Below, in pieces: positions 12,601 to 24,330 of a DNA stretch of 64,000 nucleotides (position 1 is its first letter; each line of letters begins with the position of its first letter). Below the pieces are notes generated by a model. That model searched no databases. It was not told the DNA's origin and saw only the letters and a program-made list of their open reading frames with translations. This DNA is from Pseudoscleropodium purum. Taxonomy: Eukaryota; Streptophyta; Bryopsida; Hypnales; Brachytheciaceae. The position numbers and the translations under genes were made by a program. Location: assembly GCA_963969395.1 (NCBI GenBank), contig OZ017796.1:7566501-7630500 (forward strand). Direction: 5' to 3'.

Positions 12601-13575
12601 CCTAAGGGTATAGTTCTTGTGGAACTATTTGCTGGATTTGGTACTGGTTTAGCTGCAGTTTTGGAGGCAGGATTGTCTATACAAAGTTATACTTATGTAG
12701 ACAACAACATAGTGGTGAACAGAGCTGCAAAACATCATTTGGACCAGTTAAGAATGAAATTTCCAAAGCAACTACCTGCAAGCGCTATTCAAGGTTGTAT
12801 GTCTCGAGTTCCTTCAGACATTGCTTTGATTGGAGAAGAAGATCTTTTGAGGTTGGGCCAAGTGGACCTTGTGATGGCTGGATGGCCTTGCCAAGGGCAT
12901 TCCCGGGCTGGTTCTCGCCAAGGACTCCAAGACCCACGATCAAGTTTATTTTGGGAGCTCTTACGGTTGTTGCATTGGTGGCAATGTAGACAAGCTACAA
13001 GTGTGGCTTATGTTCTTGAGAATGTGCCTCTATTGGGAGATGTTGGAGCTCAAGTTCATGAGGATGCACGATTGGTATGTTAGCACCTTGGTCAGCTAGT
13101 GGTAGTGGATGCTGCAGCCCTTGGTTCTTACGCCCATCGTTTACGGTGGAAGTGGACCAATTTGGCTCATATGCAAGGGATTTTTGCGGCAGTACATCGC
13201 ATTAGTCGTCCCGAGGGCAGACATCTTGATGACATCTTGGAGGAGGGGCGATCGGCCCAAACAGTGGTGCAAGAAAATCAACCACCGTTAGCTATAATCA
13301 ACTGTGTAGGAATGCCTCGATTGGCATTTCCTACTTTGATGAGTTATCCTCGGTCTTTTGCTTTTTGCAATGGCGGACCGGGCTTGGTATTTGACAACAC
13401 TTCTATGAGATTGGAGGAGCCGAGTGCTACTGAGCAGGAACGTGCTATGGGTTTCCATACCGGCACCACTTCTGGGCTTGGATTGACAGAGTCTCAGCGG
13501 CGTCATTGTCTTGGACAAGCCATGGACTTGACATCCATGGTTTGGTTTCTTGGGATATGCCTAGCAGTTCAACGG
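12601..13575 (+). other. C5-cytosine DNA methyltransferase domain within pol
   Basis: The domain carries the ordered catalytic motifs of DNA (cytosine-5) methyltransferases. Motif I is VELFAGFGTGLAAVLEAG (AdoMet binding, 12622 on). Motif IV is GWPCQGHSRAG with the catalytic Cys at 12889-12891. Motif VI is VLENV (Glu at 13018). Motif VIII-like is YAHRLRWKWTN (about 13129). Motif IX-like is RLEEPSATEQERAMGF (about 13411) and motif X is RRHCLGQAMDLTSMVWFLG (about 13498). The order I-IV-VI-VIII-IX-X is canonical, with a compact target-recognition region between VIII and IX. A TAG at 13081 splits VI from VIII. The domain sits between protease and RT in the same frame with no sign of introns. It would methylate DNA, perhaps its own cDNA or the host target; substrate and sequence preference are unknown. 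Its relation to DNMT3/DRM, DNMT1/CMT or bacterial types needs a tree. Confidence 0.8.
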
Positions 13576-16500
13576 CACAAGAAACTTGGCCTTGAAAGCC
13601 ATCTGGGGGCAGATGTTTCAGGCCAGGGGGCAAAGGGTGTTGTGCCTCTAGCAGTGGAGAAGATGGCTACTCTAAATGCCAAAGCATGGCATGATAGTGA
13701 GCAGGCTTGCAGTCAAATACTTGAAAAGAAGAGAGACCAAGACTCTGTGGAGTGGCTTGTAGAAGATGAATTGCGAGGACAACGTGTATTGGCAGCATTG
13801 GCTCAAGATTTAGGAATGGAAGATGCCAAAGAGAAGTTCAAGAGGGTTTTTCTTACAAAAGAAAATCCATTTCTTGTCACATCACCTCACTTTGTAGTTG
13901 GTGCTAATGTTGGCATTAATGGAGGTGATTCGGTTGGAATGATTGAGAGTGATGATGCATCTATTGTCCTGCAAAAAGGCAATGGTGTAAGCTCTTCCAA
14001 CTAGCAACCAAAGGTGGTGTCAGCACCATTAAAGGGGTCCCTGAAGGAGGAAGAAATCTTGCCAATTTACAAAGATTGGGAGATGGACATAGGCATGGGA
14101 CTCACTGGTGTAGAGGCACGGAAGGTGCGAGCATTCATACGCTCGTACAAGGCTTGCTTTGCTTTTAAACTCACTGACTTGGAGGGTTATAAAGGCAAGC
14201 CTGTGAGAATTCAATTGGAAGATGATCATCCAGTGTTTAAACGCCCGTATAGGCTTAGCCTTTCAGAAAGAGACGGGGTGAAATTGAGGTGCAAAGAACT
14301 TTTGGACGCCGGATTGATAGAACTTTCAGATGGAGAGTATGCATGTGCTACAGTGATGCCAACAAAAAAAGATGTTCTTGGAAATTGGACGGAGAAGAGG
14401 ATGTGTGGAGATTACCGTCATGTTAACAAGAAAACAAAATCCGATCGCTATCCCATGCCAACACCTGAGGAGTTATTTGATGCAGTTGGAAGGGCAAAAG
14501 TCTTTAGCACTTTGGACTTGAGGTCTTGATACCATCAATTGCCATTGAGACTTGAAGATAGGGTGAAGACGGCATTTTGGGGAGTAGATGAGGATGAAAG
14601 AGATATGCTTTTCCATTGGAAGTTCTTACCTTTTGGCTTGAAGAATGCCCCAGCAGAGTTCCAACGTGTTATGGATCAAGTCTTGAAGGGGTTGCCATTT
14701 GCTCAGTGTTACATAGATGATGTGATTATCTTTAGTGATACACTGGAGGAGCATGTACAACACTTGCAGCAAGTTTTTGAGAGGCTGCAAGCTTGGGGTC
14801 TTCCCTTACATTATGGGAAGTGTAAATTCTTCCATGATCAGTTGCCTTACTTGGGACATATGATTACACCAGGAGGCTTGGGAGTACAAGAGGCGAAGGT
14901 GGAAGCCTTGAAGAGGATCCCAATTCCTAGAGATGTATCAAGGTTGAGAGCCTTTATGGGACTAGCAAACTATTATCGACGATTTGTTCGTGGGTTCAGT
15001 CTCTTGGCAAAACCTTTGACTCGATTGACTCGGGTTGATCAAGAGTGGATGTGGGGACCTGATCAAGAGAAGGCATTTGAGGCTTTGAAAGGAGCACTTG
15101 GTTCAGCACCAGTGTTGAGGCGGCCTGATGCTCGACGACCTTTTCAACTCCACACAGATTGGAGTATGTTGGGGATTGGAGCTGTATTGACGTAGAAGGA
15201 TGATGATGGCAAAGAATATGTTATTGCGTATGCTTCACGAAGCAACAATGATGCGGAGGCCAAATATTCATCTTATGAGGGGGAGTGCCTAGCTGTGGTG
15301 TGGGTAGTTGCACATTTCCGTCCATACCTCTATGACCAGAGCTTTACACTTGTGACTGATCATCAACCTCTAAAATGGTTGATGGAGTCTGATAAACTCA
15401 CAGGGAAGCTTTCTAGGTGGGCCTTATTGTTGCAAGAGTATGATTTTGAAGTAGTCCACAAGGCGGGGTTGCAAAACTTGGATGCTGATGGCTTGAGCCG
15501 CAATCCAAGTCCCTTGGAGGAAGATGTGACTGGTGCTCGGTGGCATGGCTCATGTGATCAAGAGGCAGTGCCAGGGTGGCATGCTTCATCTTATTTGGCT
15601 TGGATGGAAGGAAGATCCAGCCAAGATTTAGGAAAGACTCGATTGAATGTTGTTGATGAGGACTTGGATGAAAGAGGACCTCAAGTTACCACTGATGTGT
15701 GGAAAGACCAAGGGGTTCTACATCGTCTTCAACATGGGGAGTTTTTGCCTAATACTATATCTCAAGAAAGGGACCGGATAGTCCATCGTTTGGCTAGGTT
15801 TCATTGGAAGGGTTGCCTTATATTTCGTCGATGGCCGGATGGAACAAGGAGGGTTGTTCCTAGGCCTAACCAACGTCTTCAACTGATACGTCAGGTTCAT
15901 GAAGAGTTGGGTCATTTTGGAGTGCTTCGTACGTATTCCATGTTACGTGGTTTGTATTGGTGGATGGGTATGCGACAAGAGGTAGCAACCTATGTAGGGA
16001 GGTGTGAAGTTTGCGATCGAGTTAGATCAAGCTTCAATACTCTAACTCCCCAATTACAGCCTTTGCCAATCATGGGTTTGGACTATAGGTGGAGTCTTGA
16101 TTTTGCCGGGCCATTGATGACTACATCACGAGGTGCTAAGTATGTACTTGTGATGGTAGAGCATTTCAGTAAGTGGATTGAGTTGGTGGCACTACCACAA
16201 AATTCCACGGAGTTAGCAGCAATGGCCTTCCTTGACCGTGTATTGGATAGATTTGGAGCTCCAGCTGAGGTGTTAACTGACCAAGGAAGAGAGTTTCTTG
16301 GGGCATTTGAAGAGCTTTGCACTAAAGCTCTAATTGATCACCGTACAACATCAAGAAACCACCCAAAGGCTGATGGATTAGCAGAGAGGGTGGTTCAGAC
16401 GGTGAAGCGCAGTTTGCGCAAGTACAGGTTGTTGGCAGGCAATCACCGAGATTGGAATTTGAAGTTGCCATGGATAGCAATGGGTTATTGTTTCAGTCGA

Positions 16501-16986
16501 CAGGCATCTCTTGCATCTTATAGCCCTTATCAGCTATTGTATGGCAGAGAGCCAATGTTACCGTCGGCTTTGAGGGAGAAATTAGATCCAGTTGTAGACT
16601 TGGATGACCCAAGAATTTGGGCACAAGTACTACATGATCGAGCTGAGTATTTTCAAAGGGCCATGCCAATGGCTATGGAAAATTTGGCAATAGCGCAACA
16701 CAGAGATACTCTCAGATATGCGCACATTAAAAGTGGGACTTATAGGCCTCAACTTCGACGGTTCAAGGTTGGAGATTACGTGTATTTACAACGTGAGGCA
16801 CCAACAACCTTGGATGTACGGGCTGGACGGACCATTTTGAGGGTCAAGGCAATTTTGCCTAGTGGAGTTCTTCTTTTGGAGGGGAAGGATGGACAAGAGT
16901 GTAGAGACAACACAAAAAACTGCGCTCCTTGTCATTTGCCAATTGAAGGGACTGTGGATCTAGAGTTGGTAGTGGTTCCACTTGGA

Positions 16987-17136
16987 TTTAAATGTTTTGT
17001 ATGTGGTGAGAGCAAGGGTGTTGCAACCATGTTATTGTGTGATTCATGTCAACGAGGTTGGCACATGGCATGTCTTCGACCGCCATTGATTGCTCTTCCT
17101 GTTAGATGTTGGACTTGTCCTCGTTGTAGAAGTGAT
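16987..17136 (+). other. C-terminal PHD finger of the retrotransposon integrase
   Basis: The last 50 residues contain CFVC, LLCDSC, GWHMAC and WTCPRC, giving the C4HC3 zinc-ligand pattern and the aromatic/hydrophobic pattern (MLLCDSCQRGWHMAC) of PHD fingers. PHD fingers commonly bind the histone H3 tail. Fused after integrase it could tether the pre-integration complex to chromatin, as chromodomains do in chromoviruses; this role is inference. Confidence 0.75.
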
Positions 17137-17139
17137 TAG

Positions 17140-17487
17140 CTAGTACTACTTTTTCAAGTGGTTGCTGATTACTTTTCTCATTGACGGAAGATGTACTCAT
17201 TTTGTAACATTTAATGTTGGAGTATGAGCGGTGGTTCTTGATATTGAAACTTGGATGGAGATTTCGTGGAGTCCAACTACAATATTGGAAGCGATTGAGG
17301 ATGGGGCTCAATTGTACCCAACTTACCCCCTCACTTATGATTGATTCAAGCTCAGCAATGGATGGGGGCCTTTCGCCTATCTTCTTCAACATATTGATTA
17401 CATAGTGAGTGTAGGGAAGTTTATTTCATTGGACTTCTATTGTTAGCTGAGTTGCAAGGGCGCTTTACTCAGCTAGGGGGGCAATTG
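17140..17487 (+). other. Element 3' noncoding region and polypurine-like tract
   Basis: No ORF is credible here. A short G-run (AGGGGGGC, 17475-17482) is the best polypurine-tract candidate. The sequence after it shows no similarity to the start of the 5' LTR (TGTCATGTTAATC), so the expected 3' LTR is absent at that point. Confidence 0.4.
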
Positions 17488-20137
17488 AATGGTTGTTTAT
17501 TCATGCCTTGTTGTAGTGTGGATTTGCATGTGGGCATGTGTGTATGTAGTAGTACATGTAGTTTACGACACTTACTGTTAGCGATACGGAGTGATACGAC
17601 AATCTGCAAACCCTCAATATCCTTTTGTCAACCAAGCAACTACTACATTTAAAAAAAATAAATGCGGCATCGAAATCAATAGTACAGAAACTTCTATGTG
17701 TACTAAAAATGCCAACAAAATTTAATGTATATTCTTTTATTTTTAAAATCTTCCATTTGTCATTGGCACAAACAATGGCTGTAGATTCAAAGGACACCAT
17801 AAAATGTTCTCATCAATGAAGAACTTCAACATTTTGAATTACAATTGAAATTTCAAGAATTTGAAAGCATACATAATAATCAAAAAAATGACCAAAGCAA
17901 GCCTCCATTGAATGTTAACTTCATTCACTGATATGTGCTACCCACTTCAAGTTACTTTCGCTCTTCAAAGGACATTGTCAGTGCAAATAAATGGTTAAAC
18001 ATATGCAACATTACAATTCCTATCTACATGTACTAGTTGAAGTTACAACAACAATATCTTCTTCTATACATAGTCATCTAACTTACCTATAAAGAAGAAT
18101 GTCTTGCGCACAACTATGAATATCTATCTTCCTAGACTTACCTTATGATTGAAAACTTATTAACTCCATTAGTCATTCTTCATATTCAGTTAACCAACAA
18201 CTAGATTAGCTACCATTTAATCAGATCAACAAATATTTTGTTATATGATTTCATGCTATGAAACTACACAATCCAACTAACATTCACAAAACTTCAATGA
18301 AAATTATTTTCCAATGCAAACTCGAAGCTTAGTCTGTAACAACAAAGAACTTAAGAGAGTTGAACTCCAGTCTAAAATCACATTCCTAATATGTGCTTCT
18401 CCACTCACTTAATGGCATTTAAAACTGAACATCTAAAACATAACTTTTGATTATCTACTTCCAGCTTAGTGGGATTGAAAGTGTTTCATACATTAATTAA
18501 CATGTCCTATTAGAATTTTTCATCTATAATAGACATTTCTAAAATCCTTTAGAGACCCAACGTCTTTTTTTTTTAGAAATACGTATTTCATAGTAAAATG
18601 ATATGTGTGCACATGAATAATAAAAAATTAAAAACAAACAAACAACTGGACATGTTTTAGTGAGATGTAAAAATGCACTTTACAATGCAAAAATATATTT
18701 TACTGTAGTACATTATGACATTTTTTGGGACACTTCTTACTGAAATATGAGAGCCCTTAAAAGTACAACAATATAATGTAAAATTCTAAGCACTTCCTTG
18801 CTCTTCAACATGAAAAATTTAAGTTACATAACTAACAAACAAACGGAATGAAACATGTACCGAAACTTTCTCATCAATTAGAAGACAAGAGCTACCACTT
18901 CCTAAACATTCCATAAGACTAAAATTAATATATCATTCGTAAATAGCATTCACTTACAACAATGTCTACACATTATTGTGGTTTTTATAGAAATCCGTAG
19001 ATACAAGCAGTTTTGTATGACATGTCACTTACACATCTCTTTCTTGGTTCATGTCCTATCATTTGTGCCAAGTTTGGAAAGATGATGCATAACTAAGTTC
19101 AACACACAATGAAACAAACATGTAAACATTTTGTGCACATTGTGCACTAGATTACAACCAGGCATGTGGAGTCTTCATTCCACATGTTCTCATACAATCA
19201 CCCTTCACAACGTTTTCCTTTGCAATTTCTCGCGTTCATTCTTCCTTGACTTGAAGAACTCAAGTGTATATCCAACCTTAATACACTTCATTAGCCTTCA
19301 AGTGAAAATGCCATGAAACAATGATAACAAAAATTAAAAAATATGGAATTTAGCACAAAAATCTATGTTGACTTAGAATTTGAAATAACTTTTCCTTCTT
19401 CCACTAGATCCAATTACTAACTACACCTCAATCTATGTCTCCACATCTCACTGCTTTAGAATGAGACATCATGATCGTTCCAAATGAAGAGCCCTTCCTA
19501 GAAACACCTTTCAAGATTCGAAATTCAACTTCAAGTCGTTTTATATATTCTTTGGTAGAAGTCTTGCTTGTCTTAGAAATTATTCATTCAATGTTGTCTA
19601 TGATAGATCCTTGAGGAAGCCCGTCTTTGCCTTTGTAAGGAAATTCAACCAATTCCTTATTCACCTTCAAAATTAATAAGTATTCTACTAAATTCATTAG
19701 TTACCATCAATAAACAAGGACACAATATACAATTGAAATGCGGAAGGTGATTATACAGACCTATACATCCATTCTCCACACCACTATCCCCCTTTCAATG
19801 TCGATGTCTTCATTGTTGTATTCTTCGATTGGATATTCCTGCAATGTAGAATTTCTTATTTTATCCTCCATGAATTGCTTGCTCCCTCCCTCAATTCATC
19901 TTCTGGCAATTTTTCCTGATTTAGCTTTTTCTTTTCCAAACCCTTTTTTGTGTTGCCTTTCATCTATTACCTTGTCAAGATTGGGTGACTGCCATAAAAT
20001 TCACGAAGTCTTTGTCGCACTCCAGTCTTGCCTATTAAACTGGTCCTTCCCACAACTTGATGACATCTATTAGCATATCTTCCATGCTCAGTTTTGTTTA
20101 ACCTTTGTTTACTTTCTACAAGTTTTTCAAGTCGAAG
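17488..20137. other. AT-rich noncoding DNA resembling the block left of the retrotransposon
   Basis: Similar base composition and C-over-G tendency to 2010-8068. ORFs such as 17625-17819 and 19738-20073 show no domain. I see nothing else in it. Confidence 0.5.
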
Positions 20138-20524
20138 CTAGATATCCTCGTCTATATGCACTGGAGGACTTTTGTTTTTCCTGATACAAGATATCAATTG
20201 TATCCTCTTCTTGGTTACTACCTTCCCAAATAAGCCTCTTAAGTAGTCTTCATTTAGATCTCCTGAATACTTGAAATCATCGTTCAGGTGGTCCTTCAAA
20301 ATGCACATACTTTCGTGTATTTGCTTATGGATATGTGTGCAAGATGGATCCAGCTCCGCAACTAATTTGTTCGCCGTTGCTATCCATATTGCTCTACCAA
20401 GACCGTAAGGTTTTCCTTTGGGACACAGAGTCACGTAGAATGGCTTCTTCCTTCTTTTTCTTCTCTTAGATTTTGCTTCCTCGCGGATTGCTTCTTTATA
20501 TCGTCTAGTTCTTCTATCCATCAA
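20138..20524 (-). pseudogene. CACTA-type (Ptta/En/Spm) plant transposase domain fragment
   Basis: A 128-codon minus-strand ORF starts with a basic stretch (RRYKEAIREEAKSKRRKRRK) followed by KPYGLGRAIWIATANKLV, LDPSCTHIHKQI, DFKYSGDLNEDYLRGLFGKV and TKKRIQLISCI. The pattern (G.G...W, an acidic Y..LNE..L...G..V block, then a basic helix) resembles the plant transposase domain annotated with Ptta/En/Spm elements, from memory. No terminal repeats were located for it. It is probably one exon of a decayed gene that also includes coding-like minus-strand segments up to about 24330. Confidence 0.5.
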
Positions 20525-23500
20525 AGAAGTTGAAATAACATGACGATCTCTTTTTATGATGTTATCTCCACTATCATTATTCCTGCCTCATTCTTTTGGT
20601 GATCGCAACTAATATATAGTAGGGGATCTAGATCTCGAGTACCTTCTAATCCTTCTTATTGTCCTATATGGAGACAACGACTTGTCTTATCTATAACGGA
20701 TGTCTAGCATTAAGGATTGTCTACTTTGATGATTTTGTCGGTCCTTTCCATTGTCCATGTCAAGTACTCCACCATCTACAATTCGAATATTAGTTTTTCT
20801 ATGTCTAAGCCATTTAGAAATGCCTAATTTTGCTTTGAATTCTGTGTTTTTCAATAATTATACTTTTAGTTTGTGTTGCTTAATTAAAATTAGTATCACT
20901 TGTTCTTACATATATACAAGGTTTTAAACAATTTAGAAAATAAATATACCACATCACGATTGTAGTATTCTCACACTTAAATTGTTGTTGAATCATAGAA
21001 CTTCCTATGTATGATTCACTGTCATTGTTTAATGATATTCAATAAAGTCCTATACAATAACATTACAATAACATTCTTATTATTTAGAGGAAACACACTC
21101 AAAATATAATATCATGTTCATCAACAATAAATAAAAATAAGGTTATAAAATTATGAAATTCGTAATATCCTTATTTAAATTACAAATGCAGTGTTATCCA
21201 AAAAAAAGGACCTAAGATCTATTCATTGGGCAAAATGTTTTGAATTACGGACCAAGATGAATTCTATGAGGAGTCATGCACTTATTGTTGTCTTTCTTGT
21301 AAATCTCAGTCTTGCTCCACTCCTGTCTTCTTCTATGGTATGTAGGACTCCTTGAATGTGGTAGACTCGTAGAGTCTCCTCTACAACTCCTCTATTGTTG
21401 ATGATGTGAAGGACTCTTGCGGATGTAGTCCAGAGAGGCATAGATTGAGAATGGTATTGTCTTCTTCTATCTTCTGGAGAGACATTTACACCTCCTTCTT
21501 TTCTTTCAGACTTCATCAAACATAATTACAATCCTAAATTACTAAACAACTCAATTCTGCAATGTTTAATTCGAAAATAAAATATGTTTGCTACATTATG
21601 ACTTCATGTTGTAGACACACTTCAAAACATTGAATACAATAGTTAATAAAGAAAATAAAAAATGTCTAATGAAATTCTTAGTTGCACATGAAGAATGCAA
21701 ATATGTGTGCCATACATTTTTTAAAAACTCCTATTCAATGGAAAGGCAACATGGACAGACTAATTTACTAGAATCAATCCAAAATATTTTAGTATCATAT
21801 GTCCAATAAAATATAATTGAACAGAACTCCTATTTGTGGGTTTCATGTGTCGTTACAAGAAATAAAATTTTGCACTTTCTGAGTTACTTACAATTTTCTT
21901 TGACTTGCACTTACAACTACGCTACTCACATAATTCACAAGAAAATGTGGTTTGATGAGTTTGTCGCTTTTTAAAAAATGGTTGAACATCAATGTTGAGT
22001 GCAGTCATGTACACTTTGGACACCCTCTCAAAAGTAAAACATACTTAATAAGCATTTCTGAAACTATAAGTGCTCTAACAAGTTTAATTCCTAGAGAAAT
22101 TTTTACCTTGTCATGGTTGTGTATTGCTGGAGAGGGACTCTGCACATATCTTCATTCACCTTCAATTGGGTGCAACTCTAGGTGCAAGTCCTTCAACTAC
22201 ATACTGTTGTTTACTACTCTCTCCATCTTGCTTTGTGATGTATTGGTTTGGCTAGCTTTTGGAGTTGAATTTGGCTATTGGATATTTAATGAACTCAAAA
22301 TTTCTGGACATCCTTGTGCATGTGGTTCCTCTTCAAGTACATTGCAATCCTCCTCAAAATCTATAGAAGCCTTTTCTTTTTCATTAGGAAACTTTGCATT
22401 ATATCAGAAAATTAATAATAAAATCTACATTAATTTAAAAACTATGTAAAAGACGATTTCAGTGGGCAATCACATTCAATTTTTTTGTTACTATAATAGA
22501 CCTGTCAAAACCACACTTAAAAACATGTTCTAAGATACTTTTGCAGATTTGGAAGAAATGCTTGTTATCTCGGATGCTTTCCGTAATGTATTCACGTCTA
22601 AAGTAGAGGAGGACTTGTATCGTAAATGATTTTGAGTCTCCACATTTAGGACACTTTGTATTTGTCAACCACATTTCAATGCATCTTGTTCTCATTTTCG
22701 CTTGAGTTATTCTATAGTAGTCTACAATAGTCTTACAATAGTCTTACCATTTCCAAAAACAACATCCACCACTGTAGGAGAAATTGTTTTTGAGTGTTTC
22801 TTCCCTTTTGGATGATTACCTTCTTTGGGGACATTCTTCCTGTGGACATGGCTCCTACTAGGCTCGCCAAATATGTAGTGACAATTGACATTTTCTTCAG
22901 CAGTAACTATTGCCATTACTCCTCTAGTTTTCCTCCATTTCTACTTTTCTACTTTCTCCATTTGCACAAGTGGTTTTGGTAGGTCGGCACTCTTCTTGGA
23001 AGTCACCATCACGTAATCTTTAATCTGTTACAATGCACACACAGTATTGAAGTTGAAATTGACTCTACTATAAACGCCAATAAAATACCATACTTTTGAA
23101 GGCCTGTTTTTCTACATGCCTATTGAAATAATACATGATCTATGTCAATATAGAAGAAAATGTAAACATCAGTTCTGTTTAAGCAAACAATACTACATTT
23201 CACCATCAATGCTTAGGAATTAACGAAACCAAGTCATTTACATTGATAAATAGTCTTCAATCCATAGATGAGTGTGTGGTATACTATACAAAAAATAATT
23301 TTAAACTTTACGATTTCTTTATAGTTTCAACGAGAACTCACTTTTACAATCTACAAGATAAGATCACGAACTATCAAATATTTTGAAAGACAAGAATATG
23401 AAATCCCTTGTCATTGTGGACTGAATTATGAGCAATTGACGTTGGTTATTTTTTTCTAACACTAAACTAAGTAGTGTCGTTTTCAAGTTTGGACTAACTT

Positions 23501-23812
23501 GAATGCCTACTACATTGTCTTCATTATGCAATGCAATCCCTTACCATGTACTATAAACATGACTATAATCATATTTAAGCTTTTGAAATCTAATTCTCCA
23601 TTTGCAACGACGTCCACTTTTCTCACATGATGAGCATTTAAAAAAAAATCGAACCTAATTGTTAAAGGAAGGCTATGTATGATAATTTTACTTGTAATTT
23701 TTCCAACAATGTGCAACAAGTCAAGGATTGTACAGTTTTCAAAATTTTTATGAAATGTTGCACTAAAGGAACTTGAGGTTGATAATGAACTTACTAGTTC
23801 TCCTAGAGTAGA
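20525..23812 (-). other. Decayed transposon interior, scattered coding-like fragments
   Basis: Minus-strand pieces with coding-like composition occur at 21274-21519 (PEDRRRQYHSQS ... RVLHIINNRG) and 22459-22695 (a Cys pair in TKCPKCGDSKSF). They may be exons of the same decayed gene as the neighbouring fragments. The 165-codon plus-strand ORF at 21952-22449 is the longest opening but has no recognisable domain. No complete gene is supported. Confidence 0.35.
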
Positions 23813-24330
23813 TCAGTTATAGTCTAATGTCTTCTCTCTACTAATACAAGTTCTGCCACTCAATAGAAGTGAAGGTATCGTGGTAGCATTAAATTTGGCT
23901 AAGATTTCACCCTTTGTCTCCATGGATTGTAGTATTGCCACACTTCTATTAGCAATTGCTTCATAGTCAATGCGGCCTGAATGGAACTTGTTCTCCCTAC
24001 TCCTTCTCAAGTGATCAATGCATTTCAATGGCTTTGAATTCTCTAGTGATTCTCCTTCAGGTCAATGACATTCGCAGATATCATCATCTGTGTCGCTAGA
24101 GAGCAATATGATGACCTTTGATGAAACTAAGTCCAAACCTTGCTTCAAGTTAGCAAATTGCAGAAGTTCCTCTTCTTCCATTGCTATCAAGTTATCTTCC
24201 ATTTCACCTTTTAAATTTTCAAGAACATAGTCATCTAAGTTGGAATAAGGCAATGGTGATGGAGTCCTCACTCTACCCGTTCGGGCATACAGCTTGGCGT
24301 CCTCGAGGGCCCTTTTGTTTAACTACACAT
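23813..24330 (-). pseudogene. Unrecognised decayed ORF, probably transposon-derived
   Basis: On the minus strand one frame runs from about 24330 to 23813, broken by a single TGA at 24062-24064. It reads NKRALEDAKLYARTGRVRT at its start, then an acidic stretch (MEEEELLQFANLKQGLDL ... SSDTDDDICE), and after the stop IDYEAIANRSVAILQSMETK. Charge-rich coding-like composition contrasts with the flanks. I do not recognise the family; proximity to the En/Spm-type domain at 20138-20524 on the same strand suggests one decayed CACTA gene. Confidence 0.4.

Larger units (their letters stand above)
11452..17139 (+). pseudogene. pol: pol polyprotein: protease, DNA methyltransferase, reverse transcriptase, RNase H, integrase, PHD finger (five in-frame stops)
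   Basis: One frame runs throughout. The aspartic protease has the motif LLDTGAQPVML (11932-11964) and a later ILLGQ. The C5-methyltransferase domain follows (about 12601-13575). RT shows GDYRHVN (14408 on), FGLKNAPAEFQRVMD (14632 on) and the catalytic YIDDVIIF (from 14710). RNase H retains HTDWS, YEGECLAV, TDHQPL and DADGLSR. The integrase has the HHCC zinc site (HEELGHFG ... CEVC), then the D, D and E of LDFAGP, LTDQGREF and GLAERVV. A C4HC3 PHD finger closes the protein. Stops are TAG 11524, TAG 13081, TAG 14002, TGA 14527 and TAG 15193. Catalytic residues are otherwise intact, so inactivation looks fairly recent. The RT-RNaseH-IN order places it in Ty3/gypsy; no chromodomain is seen and the PHD may take that place. 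Confidence 0.85.
8069..17487 (+). mobile_element. Ty3/gypsy-type LTR retrotransposon encoding a DNA cytosine methyltransferase and a PHD finger (inactive)
   Basis: Order seen: 5' LTR (8069-9665), tRNA-Met-like primer site (9667), gag (9700-11458), then pol with protease, C5-DNA methyltransferase, reverse transcriptase, RNase H, integrase and a PHD finger (to 17139), followed by about 340 bp of noncoding sequence and a short purine tract near 17475. RT before integrase is the Ty3/gypsy order. The ORFs carry seven stops and one clear frameshift, so this copy cannot make its proteins. No copy of the 5' LTR is found after the purine tract, so the 3' LTR is deleted or replaced, and the right boundary given is the end of recognisable element sequence. 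The methyltransferase inserted between protease and RT is the unusual feature. Confidence 0.85.

Noticed and set aside
21952..22449. 165-codon plus-strand ORF as a gene
   Set aside because: No domain, no splice or promoter context, and it lies within decayed transposon sequence; kept only as a note in the region entry.
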